64,000 nucleotides of DNA from NCBI RefSeq assembly GCF_051486985.1, contig NZ_JAHVDV010000010.1, forward strand, positions 62,001 to 126,000. The letters are read 5' to 3'. The notes beneath the pieces were generated by a model, which saw only the letters and a list, made by a program, of their open reading frames with translations, searched no databases and was not told the origin of the DNA. Made by a program: the position numbers and the translations under genes. Below are positions 36,266 through 45,520 of this stretch, piece by piece. The first letter of the stretch is position 1, and the number at the start of each line of letters is the position of its first letter. The DNA comes from CBFFRJ01 sp051486985 (GTDB lineage: Bacteria > Pseudomonadota > Gammaproteobacteria > Enterobacterales > Enterobacteriaceae).

Positions 36266-36294
36266 TTTTTAACAACGAATTTACTTGTTAAAAA
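36266..36294. promoter_or_regulatory. Inverted repeat upstream of aldA
   Basis: TTTTTAACAA and TTGTTAAAAA form ten-base perfect arms around nine bases, ending 23 bases before the aldA start. It could be an operator or an mRNA leader hairpin. Confidence 0.45.
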
Positions 36295-36317
36295 CAATGT
36301 TATTACAGGAGCAGTTC

Positions 36318-37757
36318 ATGACAGCACCCGTACAGCACCCGATGTATATCGATGGTCAATTTGTTACCTGGCAGGGCGACGCCTGGATTGACGTTACCAA
36401 TCCGTCGACAGAAGCATTGCTGTCGCGCATTCCTGACGGCACGGCAGAAGATGCCCGTCGCGCGATTGACGCCGCTGATAAAGCGCAGCCTGCGTGGGAG
36501 GCGTTGCCGGCTATCGAACGTGCTGGCTGGTTGCGCAAGATAGCTGCGGGTATTCGCGCCAGAGCAGGCGAAATCAGCGCCCTGATTGTGGCTGAAGGCG
36601 GCAAAATTCAGCAGCTGGCAGAGGTTGAAGTGAACTTCACCGCCGACTACATCGACTATATGTCCGAGTGGGCTCGCCGTTATGAGGGTGAGATTCTGCA
36701 AAGCGACCGCCCTGGCGAAAATATCTTTGTATTTAAACGACCGCTCGGGGTAACGACCGGGATCTTGCCGTGGAACTTCCCGTTCTTTCTGATTGCCCGC
36801 AAGCTCGCGCCAGCGCTACTTACGGGTAACACCATTGTGATTAAACCCAGTGAATTCACTCCCAATAACGCCATTGCCTTCGCCCAGATAGTGCATGAAA
36901 TCGGGCTGCCGAAAGGGGTGTTCAATCTGGTGCTGGGGCGTGGTGAAACCGTTGGGCAGGAGCTTGCCGGCAACCCGAAAGTGGCGATGGTGAGCATGAC
37001 GGGTAGCGTGGTTGCCGGTGAGAAAATCATGGCTGCTGCGGCAAAAAACATTACCAAAGTCTGTCTGGAGCTGGGCGGCAAAGCGCCTGCTATCGTCCTT
37101 GATGACGCCGATCTGGAACTGGCAGTGAAAGCAATTGTCGATTCGCGGGTGATCAATACCGGGCAGGTCTGTAACTGTGCTGAGCGCGTCTATGTGCAAA
37201 AAGGGATCTACGACCGCTTTGTTAACCGTCTCGGCGAAGCCATGAAGGCCGTACAGTTTGGCGACCCGGCAGAGCGCAATGATATTGCTATGGGGCCGCT
37301 GATTAACGCGGCGGCCCTTGAGCGTGTGGAAGCCAAAGTGGCGCGTGCGGTAGAGGAAGGTGCACGCGTGGCGCTTGGCGGCAAGGCGGTGGAAGGCAAA
37401 GGTTATTTCTACCCGCCCACACTCCTGTTAGATGTACGCCAGGAGATGTCCATCATGCACGAAGAGACCTTCGGTCCGGTTTTGCCGGTGGTCGCGTTTG
37501 ACACGCTTGAAGAGGCGCTGGCAATGGCGAATGACAGCGACTACGGGCTCACCTCCTCTGTCTACACGCAAAACCTGAACACCGCCATGAAGGCCATTAA
37601 AGGGCTTAAATTCGGTGAAACCTACATCAACCGTGAGAACTTTGAAGCCATGCAGGGCTTCCATGCGGGCTGGCGTAAGTCAGGTATAGGCGGGGCCGAC
37701 GGTAAACATGGCCTGGAAGAGTATCTGCAAACCCAGATGGTCTATCTGCAGGTATAA
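36318..37757 (+). CDS. aldA: Lactaldehyde/glycolaldehyde dehydrogenase AldA
   Basis: A 479-residue NAD-dependent aldehyde dehydrogenase that oxidises L-lactaldehyde and glycolaldehyde in fucose, rhamnose and glycol metabolism. The catalytic Glu lies in LELGGKAPAIV and the Cys in NTGQVCNCAERVYVQ. The start is ATG 36318 (MTAPVQHPMYIDGQF) after CAGGAGCAGTTC, equal in length to E. coli AldA; upstream starts lack support. It sits next to ydcF and upstream of gapC and cybB. Confidence 0.97.
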   Translation: MTAPVQHPMYIDGQFVTWQGDAWIDVTNPSTEALLSRIPDGTAEDARRAIDAADKAQPAWEALPAIERAGWLRKIAAGIRARAGEISALIVAEGGKIQQLAEVEVNFTADYIDYMSEWARRYEGEILQSDRPGENIFVFKRPLGVTTGILPWNFPFFLIARKLAPALLTGNTIVIKPSEFTPNNAIAFAQIVHEIGLPKGVFNLVLGRGETVGQELAGNPKVAMVSMTGSVVAGEKIMAAAAKNITKVCLELGGKAPAIVLDDADLELAVKAIVDSRVINTGQVCNCAERVYVQKGIYDRFVNRLGEAMKAVQFGDPAERNDIAMGPLINAAALERVEAKVARAVEEGARVALGGKAVEGKGYFYPPTLLLDVRQEMSIMHEETFGPVLPVVAFDTLEEALAMANDSDYGLTSSVYTQNLNTAMKAIKGLKFGETYINRENFEAMQGFHAGWRKSGIGGADGKHGLEEYLQTQMVYLQV

Positions 37758-37798
37758 TTTTCTTCCGCCGCCATCCTGTCAGGGTGGCGGCACTCCCC

Positions 37799-38725
37799 TT
37801 ATACCTTCGTCGCAATCCAGTTCATCATCAGTGTCGGCCAGAGGGCGGCGGGCAACCCCTGGGCATCACGGATACCAAAACCGTGCGCACCCTGCTCAAA
37901 AAGATGCATCTCAACGGGTATGCCACGCTTGCGCAGGGCGGTGAACATCACCACGCTGTTTTCCACTTTCACCGCCGGGTCATCAACCGCATGGAGTAAA
38001 AAGGTCGGCGGCGTCTCTTCATCCACCCGCTCTTCGAGTGAATAGTGCATAATCTGCTGCTCCGTTGGTGTATCACCAATCAGTTCATGGCGCGAGCCGG
38101 GATGATCGATAGCGTTATGCATGGTGATCACCGGGTAGACCAGCGCCATGAAGGCGGGGCGGGCGCAGAGGGCGTCAGTGTCATCTTTCGCAGGGTAAAC
38201 GGACTCGTTAAACCGCGTGCCGAGACTGGCTGCGGCATGGCCTCCGGCTGAGAATCCCATCACGCCTATGCGCGCTGGATCGAGGTGCCACTCCGGGGCC
38301 CGCGCCTTTAACGTGCGGATTGCCCGTTGCAGATCGGCCAAAGGCGCATTGGCACCCTCAGCATGTCCGTCCCCCGGCAGGCGATAGGTCATGACAAACA
38401 GCGTATATCCCCTGGCATTAAAAAACGGAGCCAGCGCGCTACCTTCTTTGTCCAGCACCACCCGGCGATAAGAGCCGCCCGGAGTCACCAGGATACCGAC
38501 GCCATTAGGCTCTTTTGGTGCGTAAACGGTGATATGGGGGGCGCGAACGCCGGTGACAGAGCGGTCAAAATCTGACGGGCCGGTATGATTTTCCTCCAGC
38601 CGAAAGGAGACGAGGCTGGTGGCGGCGCCCGGTGCCTCTCCATCGGGCCAGACGGAAAAGGAGAGCGAATTCGCCACGGCGGCCTCCATCATAGTGATGA
38701 GTTCCGGCTCACTTATTGATTTCAC
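37799..38725 (-). CDS. Alpha/beta hydrolase (esterase, BD-FAE/acetylxylan-type)
   Basis: A 308-residue alpha/beta hydrolase. An HGG-like oxyanion region (ILVTPGGSYRRV) is followed by the nucleophile elbow GFSAGGHAAASLG (Ser), an Asp in LHAVDDPAV and the His in FEQGAHGFG. The start is GTG 38725 with GGAG eight bases upstream; an upstream TTG has no SD. No signal peptide, so it acts in the cytoplasm. The substrate is probably an acetylated sugar, by family. Confidence 0.8.
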   Translation of the reverse strand: MKSISEPELITMMEAAVANSLSFSVWPDGEAPGAATSLVSFRLEENHTGPSDFDRSVTGVRAPHITVYAPKEPNGVGILVTPGGSYRRVVLDKEGSALAPFFNARGYTLFVMTYRLPGDGHAEGANAPLADLQRAIRTLKARAPEWHLDPARIGVMGFSAGGHAAASLGTRFNESVYPAKDDTDALCARPAFMALVYPVITMHNAIDHPGSRHELIGDTPTEQQIMHYSLEERVDEETPPTFLLHAVDDPAVKVENSVVMFTALRKRGIPVEMHLFEQGAHGFGIRDAQGLPAALWPTLMMNWIATKV

Positions 38726-38827
38726 TGCAAATCTCCACAAAATTGAAACAGTGGTTTATAGCATAGGCGCTGGCGGGAAAGTGTGGAGAAAGTAGTAATA
38801 ACGGGCAGGCAGGCTACCCGTCAAGGG

Positions 38828-40069
38828 TCACTCGTAGCTGGCAAGAATTTCAACTTTGCCGTTCGCTTTACCTGCCAGTAGCGGCGTTGCGGGAAGGCGA
38901 ACATAGCGTGCTGACAGCCTGATGGTGCTATCCGCGCCAACGGGCAGGGCACGGTTACCCGGCAGTCTGCCGGTGTAGTCAGCCTGGTAAAAGTTGCTGT
39001 TAAGCTCACTTGCTTTCACGCGTGCGCTGAAATTGACGGGCTTTAACGGCGGTTCGCTCTGGCTGGTGCTCTCTCCCCACGCCAGTTGAATGCCATACCC
39101 TGACGCGCTGCCGGGGATTGCATCAAGTTCCATCGTGCCGGGTACCGTCGCGATGGGGGGATTTAATGGGTTAATCTGCAGAGTGACAGGTTTGTTTCTC
39201 AGCCCGGCAAAGGATTGATAGCCGCCGGAGAGATCGTACGGGCCTGTGGCGCCACTGTGCATCGCACCGTATCCATAACCAGGAGGGCAACTGAGTTTAA
39301 AACTGGCATCTTTCCAGGGCGAGTGTTGTCCGGCTGAGCCATCATGTGAGCCGAGATAGACAATTTTGTTTTGTTGGTCGAGATCGCAGGTGCCGAGCCT
39401 GAGCCTGGCAGAAATAACCACCTGGCGCTTAAAAATCACGCAGGTTTTGTCATTATCTCCGGGCATTCTTTCACTACCGGCAGGGCAGTCGCTGATGGTA
39501 TCGCCGCCGCCAGCAGGGGTAATAAAGGCAACAAACGTAGGGCCGGTATAGGTTACCGGTCCCCCAGGATGAATAAAGTCAGGCGTCGACCACAAACGCA
39601 TATGTACGAGTATCGGGAAGGTAGAGAGGTAACCAGGCGTAGCGGCGAGTATCGTCTGCATATAGTGTGAGGAGGGCCAGGCCTGAAAGCGCATTTTGCC
39701 GCCCGTTGTCGCTTCGTTAAATGACATTCCCATTCCGTCAGAAGAGGTAGGGTATATATCATTGATTTGGCCTGAGTAGTTGTAACCGGTAATAAGCGCT
39801 GCGCCTGCATCCAGTAATGAATAACGCAGTTGGATGGCTTTATTACAACCGGCTTTGACGCCGTTACCGATCTTTGACCCGTCAACATTAAACACTAACG
39901 TATATCCGCTTGCTGGCGCCCGGGGCATCGTGATGTCTATATTTGGGATCATATAGGTTCCCCCTACGCTAACGGTAGCTCCTGCTAAATTACAGTCTAT
40001 GGCTACGGCAAAAGTTTGACTCATCCATAGCGTAAAACATACAGGGACAGATAAAAACGAGTGCTGCAT
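38828..40069 (-). CDS. Orphan fimbrial adhesin-like protein
   Basis: A 413-residue secreted protein: signal peptide ending TFAVA, then a two-domain layout. Residues ~22-215 resemble a tip-adhesin lectin domain, and from ~225 a pilin domain of type 1 fimbriae begins (ARLRLGTCDLDQQNKIVYLG), ending in a beta strand (GKVEILASYE) used for donor-strand exchange. Paired cysteines are present in both halves. No chaperone, usher or major pilin gene lies nearby, so it must use machinery encoded elsewhere or be a relic. The ligand is unknown. Confidence 0.75.
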   Translation of the reverse strand: MQHSFLSVPVCFTLWMSQTFAVAIDCNLAGATVSVGGTYMIPNIDITMPRAPASGYTLVFNVDGSKIGNGVKAGCNKAIQLRYSLLDAGAALITGYNYSGQINDIYPTSSDGMGMSFNEATTGGKMRFQAWPSSHYMQTILAATPGYLSTFPILVHMRLWSTPDFIHPGGPVTYTGPTFVAFITPAGGGDTISDCPAGSERMPGDNDKTCVIFKRQVVISARLRLGTCDLDQQNKIVYLGSHDGSAGQHSPWKDASFKLSCPPGYGYGAMHSGATGPYDLSGGYQSFAGLRNKPVTLQINPLNPPIATVPGTMELDAIPGSASGYGIQLAWGESTSQSEPPLKPVNFSARVKASELNSNFYQADYTGRLPGNRALPVGADSTIRLSARYVRLPATPLLAGKANGKVEILASYE

Positions 40070-40406
40070 GATCGCATCCTTTCCTCCAGAGTGTGTTGAG
40101 TAAAATAGCGAGGAAACCTGTCGGTCAGGAGGATATTAGATCTTCCGGAATGGATACCCGCAGCGTGAAGTACAACCTGGCTGCTACGAAGTAAAGACAC
40201 TATTTATCAACAGTTAATATTATGCAAGGTCAGACGGGGTGCGAAAGGGAAGTTACTTCACTGTGGCGGCTTTTATTGTCAGGTAATGACCCGGTGAGGC
40301 GATGTTTGCCGTTTTTATTTATTCCGCAAGGCTATGCCAGTCTCTTATTATGACAATCTCGCGAGCGCAGGCTGAAATAGCGGGTGGACAAGCCACCCGC
40401 AGAGAA
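40070..40406. other. Intergenic region between adhesin-like gene and gapC
   Basis: About 340 bases, AT-rich in the middle. It should carry the adhesin promoter and the gapC terminator hairpin (40380-40400). No further gene seen. Confidence 0.5.
40380..40400 (-). terminator. Terminator-like hairpin after gapC
   Basis: GCGGGTGG and CCACCCGC pair around five bases, seven bases past the gapC stop. On the minus strand it is followed by CTATTTCAG, a weak U-tract. Confidence 0.6.
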
Positions 40407-41408
40407 TTACAGCGTGCGGTATTTCTCAAGTACGCGAACCAGTTGGGTCACAAAACCATATTCGTTATCGTACCAGGAGACAGTTTTCACCAGTTGCAGA
40501 TCGCCCACCTCAGTGATTTCCGTTTGCGTGGCGTCGAAGAGAGAGCCGAAATGGCTGCCAATGACATCGGAAGAGACAATTTCCTCATCGGTATAACCAA
40601 AAGATTCATTGTGCTCCGTGGCTTTTTTTAGCGCCTGGTTCACCTCATCGACGGTGACTTTTTTATTCAGAATGGAAACCAGTTCGGTCACGGAGCCGGT
40701 TTTGACCGGCACGCGTTGCGCATGGCCTTTTAATTTGCCGCTCAGTTGCGGAATAACCAGCCCAATGGCTTTTGCTGCACCGGTAGTGTGAGGAATGATG
40801 TTTTCTGCCGCCGCCCGTGACGCGCGCAAATCCTTACCGCGCGGGCCATCCACCAGCGCCTGTGTACCGGTATAGGCATGGATGGTGGTCATGGTGCCCA
40901 CGTTAATACCGAAACTGTCATGCAGGGCTTTGGCCATAGGCGCAAGGCAGTTAGTGGTACAGGATGCCACCGAGATGATGGTGTCCTGCGCGTCGATGGT
41001 GTCGTCATTGACGTTGAAAACCACGGTTTTCATGTCGCCGGCCGGGGCCGAAATCAGCACTTTTTTAGCGCCGGCATCCAGGTGGCCCTGCGATTTCTCA
41101 GCAGAGGTATAAAACCCGGTGCATTCAACAATGATTTCGGCGCCTGCGGTCCCCCAGGGGATGTGCTTCGCCTCTTTTTCGGCATAAACCCTGATGCTTT
41201 TGCCGTCGACAATCAGGGCGTCTTCGGTGAAATCCACACTCCATTTAAAAGGGCCATAGTTCGAATCATACTTCAGCAGGTAGGCCAGCACTTTTGGGGA
41301 GGTCAGGTCGTTGATTGCCACGACATCGGCATCACTGCCGGTTTCCAGTAAGCGACGTAACACCAGACGGCCGATACGCCCAAATCCGTTAATGCCAATT
41401 TTACTCAT
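40407..41408 (-). CDS. gapC: Glyceraldehyde-3-phosphate dehydrogenase GapC
   Basis: A 333-residue GAPDH: NAD-binding MSKIGINGFGRIGR at the start and catalytic Cys150 in SVASCTTNCLAP. The C-terminal SWYDNEYGF motif is complete. Start ATG 41408 has AGGAG upstream; upstream starts would add ~29 non-homologous residues. Position between aldA and cybB identifies it as gapC, which is a disrupted pseudogene in E. coli K-12. Here the frame is intact and codon use looks normal, so it is probably functional. Confidence 0.94.
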   Translation of the reverse strand: MSKIGINGFGRIGRLVLRRLLETGSDADVVAINDLTSPKVLAYLLKYDSNYGPFKWSVDFTEDALIVDGKSIRVYAEKEAKHIPWGTAGAEIIVECTGFYTSAEKSQGHLDAGAKKVLISAPAGDMKTVVFNVNDDTIDAQDTIISVASCTTNCLAPMAKALHDSFGINVGTMTTIHAYTGTQALVDGPRGKDLRASRAAAENIIPHTTGAAKAIGLVIPQLSGKLKGHAQRVPVKTGSVTELVSILNKKVTVDEVNQALKKATEHNESFGYTDEEIVSSDVIGSHFGSLFDATQTEITEVGDLQLVKTVSWYDNEYGFVTQLVRVLEKYRTL

Positions 41409-41590
41409 TATGCTACTCCTGTCAGGAACGGTTTTTTGCACTTCACCAGGCATAGCCTGGGTTGAACACATCAGCAAATGAATGCATTTCACCACCGGCT
41501 AAGCGCTTGAAAATGGATAAAGAAAAGTTAATGAATTTTTAAGGAAAGCCAGGTATGTTGAGGTTTTCGCAGACATTTCAGGATTATCTA

Positions 41591-42121
41591 ATGCGCAGTA
41601 AATATTCCGGGCTTCAAATAGCCATACACTGGCTGGTTTTTCTGCTGGTCATTGTGACCTATTGCGCTATGGAGTTTCGCGGGTACGCTCCGCGCAGTTA
41701 CCGCCCGTATTTCAATATTGTCCACGTCTCCTGTGGCATCACGATTCTGGTCCTGATGGTGGCACGGTTGCTGGTGCGCCTGAAATCCACCACGCCGCCT
41801 GTTATACCGAAACCGTCACCCATGATGACCGGCATGGCGCATCTCGGGCACCTGGTGATTTATCTGCTCTTTATCGCGTTGCCGCTAATCGGCATGGTGA
41901 TGATGTATAACCGGGGGGGAAACTGGATTGCCTTTGGCATCCCGATGCCGCATGCCGCAGAAGCTGATTTTGATCTGGTGGATACGCTCAAAACGTACCA
42001 CGTTACGCTGGCGATGCTTGGGTATTACGTTATTGGCCTGCACGCGCTGGCCGCCCTCGCGCACCATTACTATTTTAAAGACAATACGCTATTACGCATG
42101 ATGCCTAAAAAGCATCACTGA
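41591..42121 (+). CDS. cybB: Cytochrome b561 CybB
   Basis: A 176-residue di-haem inner membrane cytochrome with four transmembrane helices. Histidines lie in QIAIHWLVF, NIVHVSCG, TYHVTLAM and GLHALAALAHHYYF, and E. coli CybB is a superoxide:ubiquinone oxidoreductase. ATG 41591 (MRSKYSGLQ) has AGGA upstream and gives the E. coli length; the upstream start adds 12 residues without support. A terminator follows directly. Confidence 0.92.
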   Translation: MRSKYSGLQIAIHWLVFLLVIVTYCAMEFRGYAPRSYRPYFNIVHVSCGITILVLMVARLLVRLKSTTPPVIPKPSPMMTGMAHLGHLVIYLLFIALPLIGMVMMYNRGGNWIAFGIPMPHAAEADFDLVDTLKTYHVTLAMLGYYVIGLHALAALAHHYYFKDNTLLRMMPKKHH

Positions 42122-42129
42122 ATGAATCA

Positions 42130-42155
42130 GCCTCGCCGCACGCGAGGCTTTTTTT
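42130..42155 (+). terminator. Intrinsic terminator of cybB
   Basis: GCCTCGC and GCGAGGC pair around five bases, followed by seven T residues, eight bases past the stop. Confidence 0.9.
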
Positions 42156-42609
42156 ACTCCGTCGCACGGGTTAATTTGCGCTGAACAAGGCGTTCACGCA
42201 GCAGGTCATAACACCAGTTAAAAAGCATCGTATAGGGCAGGAAGAAAAGGAAAAATCCAATTTCCAGTAAGAACGCCGCCACAACACCGATGCCGAGTAC
42301 CAGCGAGACGAGCGTCACCCCAATCAGGATAAATCCACCCTCAAACCCCAGTGCATGCCAGACGCGCACACGTGCTGTACGGGCAACCCGATGCACAGGC
42401 CAGATGCGGTCAACGATGGCGTTGTAAATGACGTTCCAGATCATGGCGGCGGTGGCCAGTATCAGCGTGAGCCCACCCATTTCCAGCACCGGACGCTGCA
42501 TTATCCAGGCGCTTGCCGGGGCACAAATGGCGGTGGCGATGACTTCAAAACTTACCGCATGGAAAACTCGCTCGGGTAAACCGCGACGCTGTAAGGCATG
42601 CTCTTGCAT
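42154..42609 (-). CDS. PACE-family efflux transporter
   Basis: A 151-residue protein made of two bacterial transmembrane pair repeats and four helices. Signatures RVFHAVSFEVIATAICAP, MIWNVIYNAIVDRIWP, RVWHALGFEGGFILI and LPYTMLFNWCYDLL match the chlorhexidine efflux family (AceI type); the essential Glu corresponds to the Glu in SFEV. It diverges from a LysR regulator, the arrangement seen for aceI/aceR. RBS AGGAGTTAACC. Likely exports biocides or short-chain diamines. Confidence 0.88.
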   Translation of the reverse strand: MQEHALQRRGLPERVFHAVSFEVIATAICAPASAWIMQRPVLEMGGLTLILATAAMIWNVIYNAIVDRIWPVHRVARTARVRVWHALGFEGGFILIGVTLVSLVLGIGVVAAFLLEIGFFLFFLPYTMLFNWCYDLLRERLVQRKLTRATE

Positions 42610-42720
42610 GGTTAACTCCTCTTTTTACTCATTGCAATTTGCTAAAGCGGGAAAAAGGCGATTTTCATCGCTTAATGAGATAAATTAAAGTTATTACCCA
42701 TCGATAAAAGCGATACTTTC

Positions 42721-43638
42721 ATGCGTTACTCCCCCGAAGCCCTCACCGCCTTTGTGGAAACCGTTGCCTCGGGCTCCTTCTCTGCAGCTGCCCGTAAGCT
42801 GCGTAAAAGCCAGTCGACTATCAGCACGGCGATTGCCTCTCTGGAGGCAGATCTTGGGGTAACACTGTTTGATCGCTCATCGCGTCATCCCACGCTGACA
42901 GCGGAAGGCGAAAGGGCGCTCAGCTATGTTCAGGCGATTCTGGCCGCCAGCGACAGGCTGGACGAACTGGCCGTCTGGCTGGCGGGTGATATGGAAACCC
43001 GGCTGACCTTTGTCCTGTCCGACACGCTTCATCCCGATATTCTTGCGGACCTGCTCGGGGCATTTGATAAACGCTACCCGCATACCGAGTTTGAGTGTTT
43101 GATCGGTGAAAATGAGGACGTCATCGACCTGCTGCAAAAAGGGCGCGCGCAGCTGGGGCTGACGGAGGCACAGGCCGACTATCCCACCGACATCGGTTCC
43201 ATGCGCCTGCCGATGCAAAGTGAGATGGACATTTACGTGGCGCATAACCACCCGCTGGTGCACGAAGGCATGCTGCTCGAAGAGCAGCTACGCAGCTGGC
43301 GCGAGCTACGACTTAATACCTACCTTGAACACAACAACATGATAGCCAGAGGCCCGGTCTGGTCCGCACCTAACTATCTGATGTTGCTCAGTATGGCAGA
43401 GCAGGGTTTTGGCTGGTGTGCACTGCCCTGTGCCCTGGTGGAGGAGTTTTCAGGGGCAAAAAAACTGACGCGGCTTAATGTGCCAGGCTGGCCGCGAAGC
43501 ATACTGATAGATCTTCTCTGGAACAAACGCACACCCCCCGGCGTCGCGGGTAGCTGGCTGCGTCACTATCTGCAACAGTGGGGAGAGAACTCCGCGCATC
43601 GCGGAGAACAAAACGCCCGCAGCAGCGGGCGTCGATAG
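42721..43638 (+). CDS. LysR-family regulator next to the PACE pump
   Basis: A 305-residue LTTR with an N-terminal HTH (LTAFVETVASGSFSAAARKLRKSQSTISTAIASLE) and a substrate-binding domain. It diverges from the PACE gene with a 111-base shared promoter region, so it likely activates it in response to the pump's substrate. The 3' end of the coding region also carries the uspE terminator on the opposite strand. Confidence 0.85.
   Translation: MRYSPEALTAFVETVASGSFSAAARKLRKSQSTISTAIASLEADLGVTLFDRSSRHPTLTAEGERALSYVQAILAASDRLDELAVWLAGDMETRLTFVLSDTLHPDILADLLGAFDKRYPHTEFECLIGENEDVIDLLQKGRAQLGLTEAQADYPTDIGSMRLPMQSEMDIYVAHNHPLVHEGMLLEEQLRSWRELRLNTYLEHNNMIARGPVWSAPNYLMLLSMAEQGFGWCALPCALVEEFSGAKKLTRLNVPGWPRSILIDLLWNKRTPPGVAGSWLRHYLQQWGENSAHRGEQNARSSGRR
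43613..43632 (-). terminator. Terminator of uspE embedded in the LysR 3' coding end
   Basis: ACGCCCGC and GCGGGCGT pair around four bases. On the minus strand the stem is followed by TTTTGTTC. It lies within the last codons of the convergent LysR gene. Confidence 0.65.
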
Positions 43639-43654
43639 CGAGGAGGCCTGGCGG

Positions 43655-44605
43655 TCAGTCGTCCTCGTCGTCATCCAGTGCGACAGGGGACTGGTAATCG
43701 TCGGGTTTGATGACCAGCAGGTCACAGCGCAAATGGTCGATAACCTGTTCTGCGGTATTACCAAGAAATGCCGCGGAAATGCCGGTGCGTCCAATGGTGC
43801 CGAGCACCACAATACCGGCCTGTAAGTGTTCGGAAAGATCCGGGATCACCTCTTCAGGCAGCCCTTTCTCTACGTGAGTCATTTTTTCATCGATGCCGAA
43901 TTTCTGACGCAGTGCTTTCATGGCAATCAGGTGTTGGCCTCGGATGGCATCGTTGTAAACGCTGGGGTCAAATTCCGGCAGTTCAATGGCAATATTGATA
44001 GGTGTAACCGGATAGGCGCCCACCAGATGCACCTCGGTGTGGTTGACCTGTTCTGCCAGCTGCAGCGTCTCCTTCACCAGTTTTTCATTCAGGGAGTTGT
44101 GGTAAAGCTCCTCGCTTGCCAGATTGACGGCTACCACTGCTTTACCGGCCTCGGGCCACGGCTGATCTTTAACCATCCAGACCGGACATGGACATTTGCG
44201 CAAAAGGTGCCAGTCGGTAGGGGTAAAGATGACGGACTCAAGTTTCTCGTGCTGGTGTGTCATCTTCAGAAGTAAATCATGCCCACCGGCAAGCACTTCC
44301 TGGATAATGGCCTCGAACGGGCGATTGTGCCACACCACTTTAATATCAATAGGAATACCGCTGTCCAGATAATATCTGGCCTGCTCGCGGATCCAGGCCG
44401 TACGCTGGCTAATCACACCTTGTCGCATGGCAGTACGTTCGTCAGGGGACAGAAGGGTGGTCATTTCATAAGAGAAGTCATAGATGGGCAAAAAGGCTTT
44501 TATGCGCCCACCAATCCGTTGATGCAAATACACGGCACGTCGCAGTGCGGGCTGATCGTCCTGATTAGGATCGATGGCGACCAACATATTTTGATATCTG
44601 GCCAT
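43655..44605 (-). CDS. uspE: Universal stress protein UspE
   Basis: A 316-residue tandem universal stress protein. Two Usp domains (about 1-145 and 155-310) are visible, the second with the nucleotide-binding-like VVLGTIGRTGISAAFLGNTAEQV segment. ATG 44605 (MARYQNML) has AAGGAG upstream and matches E. coli length; an upstream start adds nine residues. Adjacent to fnr, as in E. coli. Roles in stress resistance, motility and adhesion are reported. Confidence 0.95.
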   Translation of the reverse strand: MARYQNMLVAIDPNQDDQPALRRAVYLHQRIGGRIKAFLPIYDFSYEMTTLLSPDERTAMRQGVISQRTAWIREQARYYLDSGIPIDIKVVWHNRPFEAIIQEVLAGGHDLLLKMTHQHEKLESVIFTPTDWHLLRKCPCPVWMVKDQPWPEAGKAVVAVNLASEELYHNSLNEKLVKETLQLAEQVNHTEVHLVGAYPVTPINIAIELPEFDPSVYNDAIRGQHLIAMKALRQKFGIDEKMTHVEKGLPEEVIPDLSEHLQAGIVVLGTIGRTGISAAFLGNTAEQVIDHLRCDLLVIKPDDYQSPVALDDDEDD

Positions 44606-44748
44606 ACAGGGTCTCCTTACATCTGTCACCACAGTCTGTAATTACAAGATAACCCATAAGCAATGAATGAAACAGAGGAAACCTTTTGCCAGATCAATAA
44701 ATCAGAAAAATTTAGCGACCGGGCAAAAGGGATAAAAAGGGAGGTAAA

Positions 44749-45501
44749 TCAGGCTACGTTGCGGGAGTGCCCTGCAAGCTGCGACAGAATATCGCTGTTT
44801 TCGATGGTGATGTATTTGCCTTTGACGGCCAGCATTCCGCTTTTCTGGAAACGGCCCAGCAGGCGGCTGATGGTTTCCACCGTGAGGCCAAGATAGTTAC
44901 CGATATCACCACGGGTCATTGTCAGACGAAACTCTCGCGGCGAAAATCCACGCTGCGCAAAGCGACGTGACAGGTTGTAAATGAAGGCCGCCAGACGCTC
45001 TTCCGCATTCTTTTTCGACAACAGCAGAATCATGTCCTGGTCGCCTTTGATCTCGCCACTCATCAGGCGCATCATCTGTTGACGCAGGTTGGGCATTTTG
45101 CCGGATAAGTCGTCCAGGGTTTCAAAGGGGATTTCACAAACCATAGAGGTTTCGAGCGCCTGCGCAAAGCTCGGGTGATGGCCGGTGCCAATGGCATCAA
45201 AACCCACCAGATCGCCTGCAAGGTGGAAGCCGGTAATCTGTTCATCACCCTGTTCTGTAATAGTGTAACTCTTGATCGTGCCGGAACGGATAGCGTACAG
45301 CGATTTCAGTTCATCACCCGCTTTGAACAGCGTCTGGCCTTTTTGGATCGGTTTCTTACGCTCAATGATGTTGTCAAGCTGATCCAGCTCGTGCTCATTG
45401 AGTGTGAAAGGGATACAAAGCTGGCTGATACTGCAATCCTGGCAATGGATAGCACATCCGCCTGACTGAATGCGTCGTATAATTCGCTTTTCCGGGATCA
45501 T
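44749..45501 (-). CDS. fnr: Global anaerobic regulator FNR
   Basis: A 250-residue CRP/FNR regulator. Cys20, Cys23, Cys29 (with Cys122) that bind the oxygen-labile 4Fe-4S cluster are all present, and the recognition helix TVETISRLLGRF is intact. Start ATG 45501 (MIPEKRIIRR) matches E. coli; an upstream TTG is not supported. Followed by uspE on the same strand. The same window carries the FNR-activated fnrS. Confidence 0.98.
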   Translation of the reverse strand: MIPEKRIIRRIQSGGCAIHCQDCSISQLCIPFTLNEHELDQLDNIIERKKPIQKGQTLFKAGDELKSLYAIRSGTIKSYTITEQGDEQITGFHLAGDLVGFDAIGTGHHPSFAQALETSMVCEIPFETLDDLSGKMPNLRQQMMRLMSGEIKGDQDMILLLSKKNAEERLAAFIYNLSRRFAQRGFSPREFRLTMTRGDIGNYLGLTVETISRLLGRFQKSGMLAVKGKYITIENSDILSQLAGHSRNVA

Positions 45502-45520
45502 AGGTCTACTCAAGCCTTAA

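Noticed and set aside
39760..39800. Replication terminator (Ter) sequence at GTTGTAAC
   Set aside because: Only the core eight bases match; the flanking bases do not fit the Ter consensus and the site lies in the adhesin gene.
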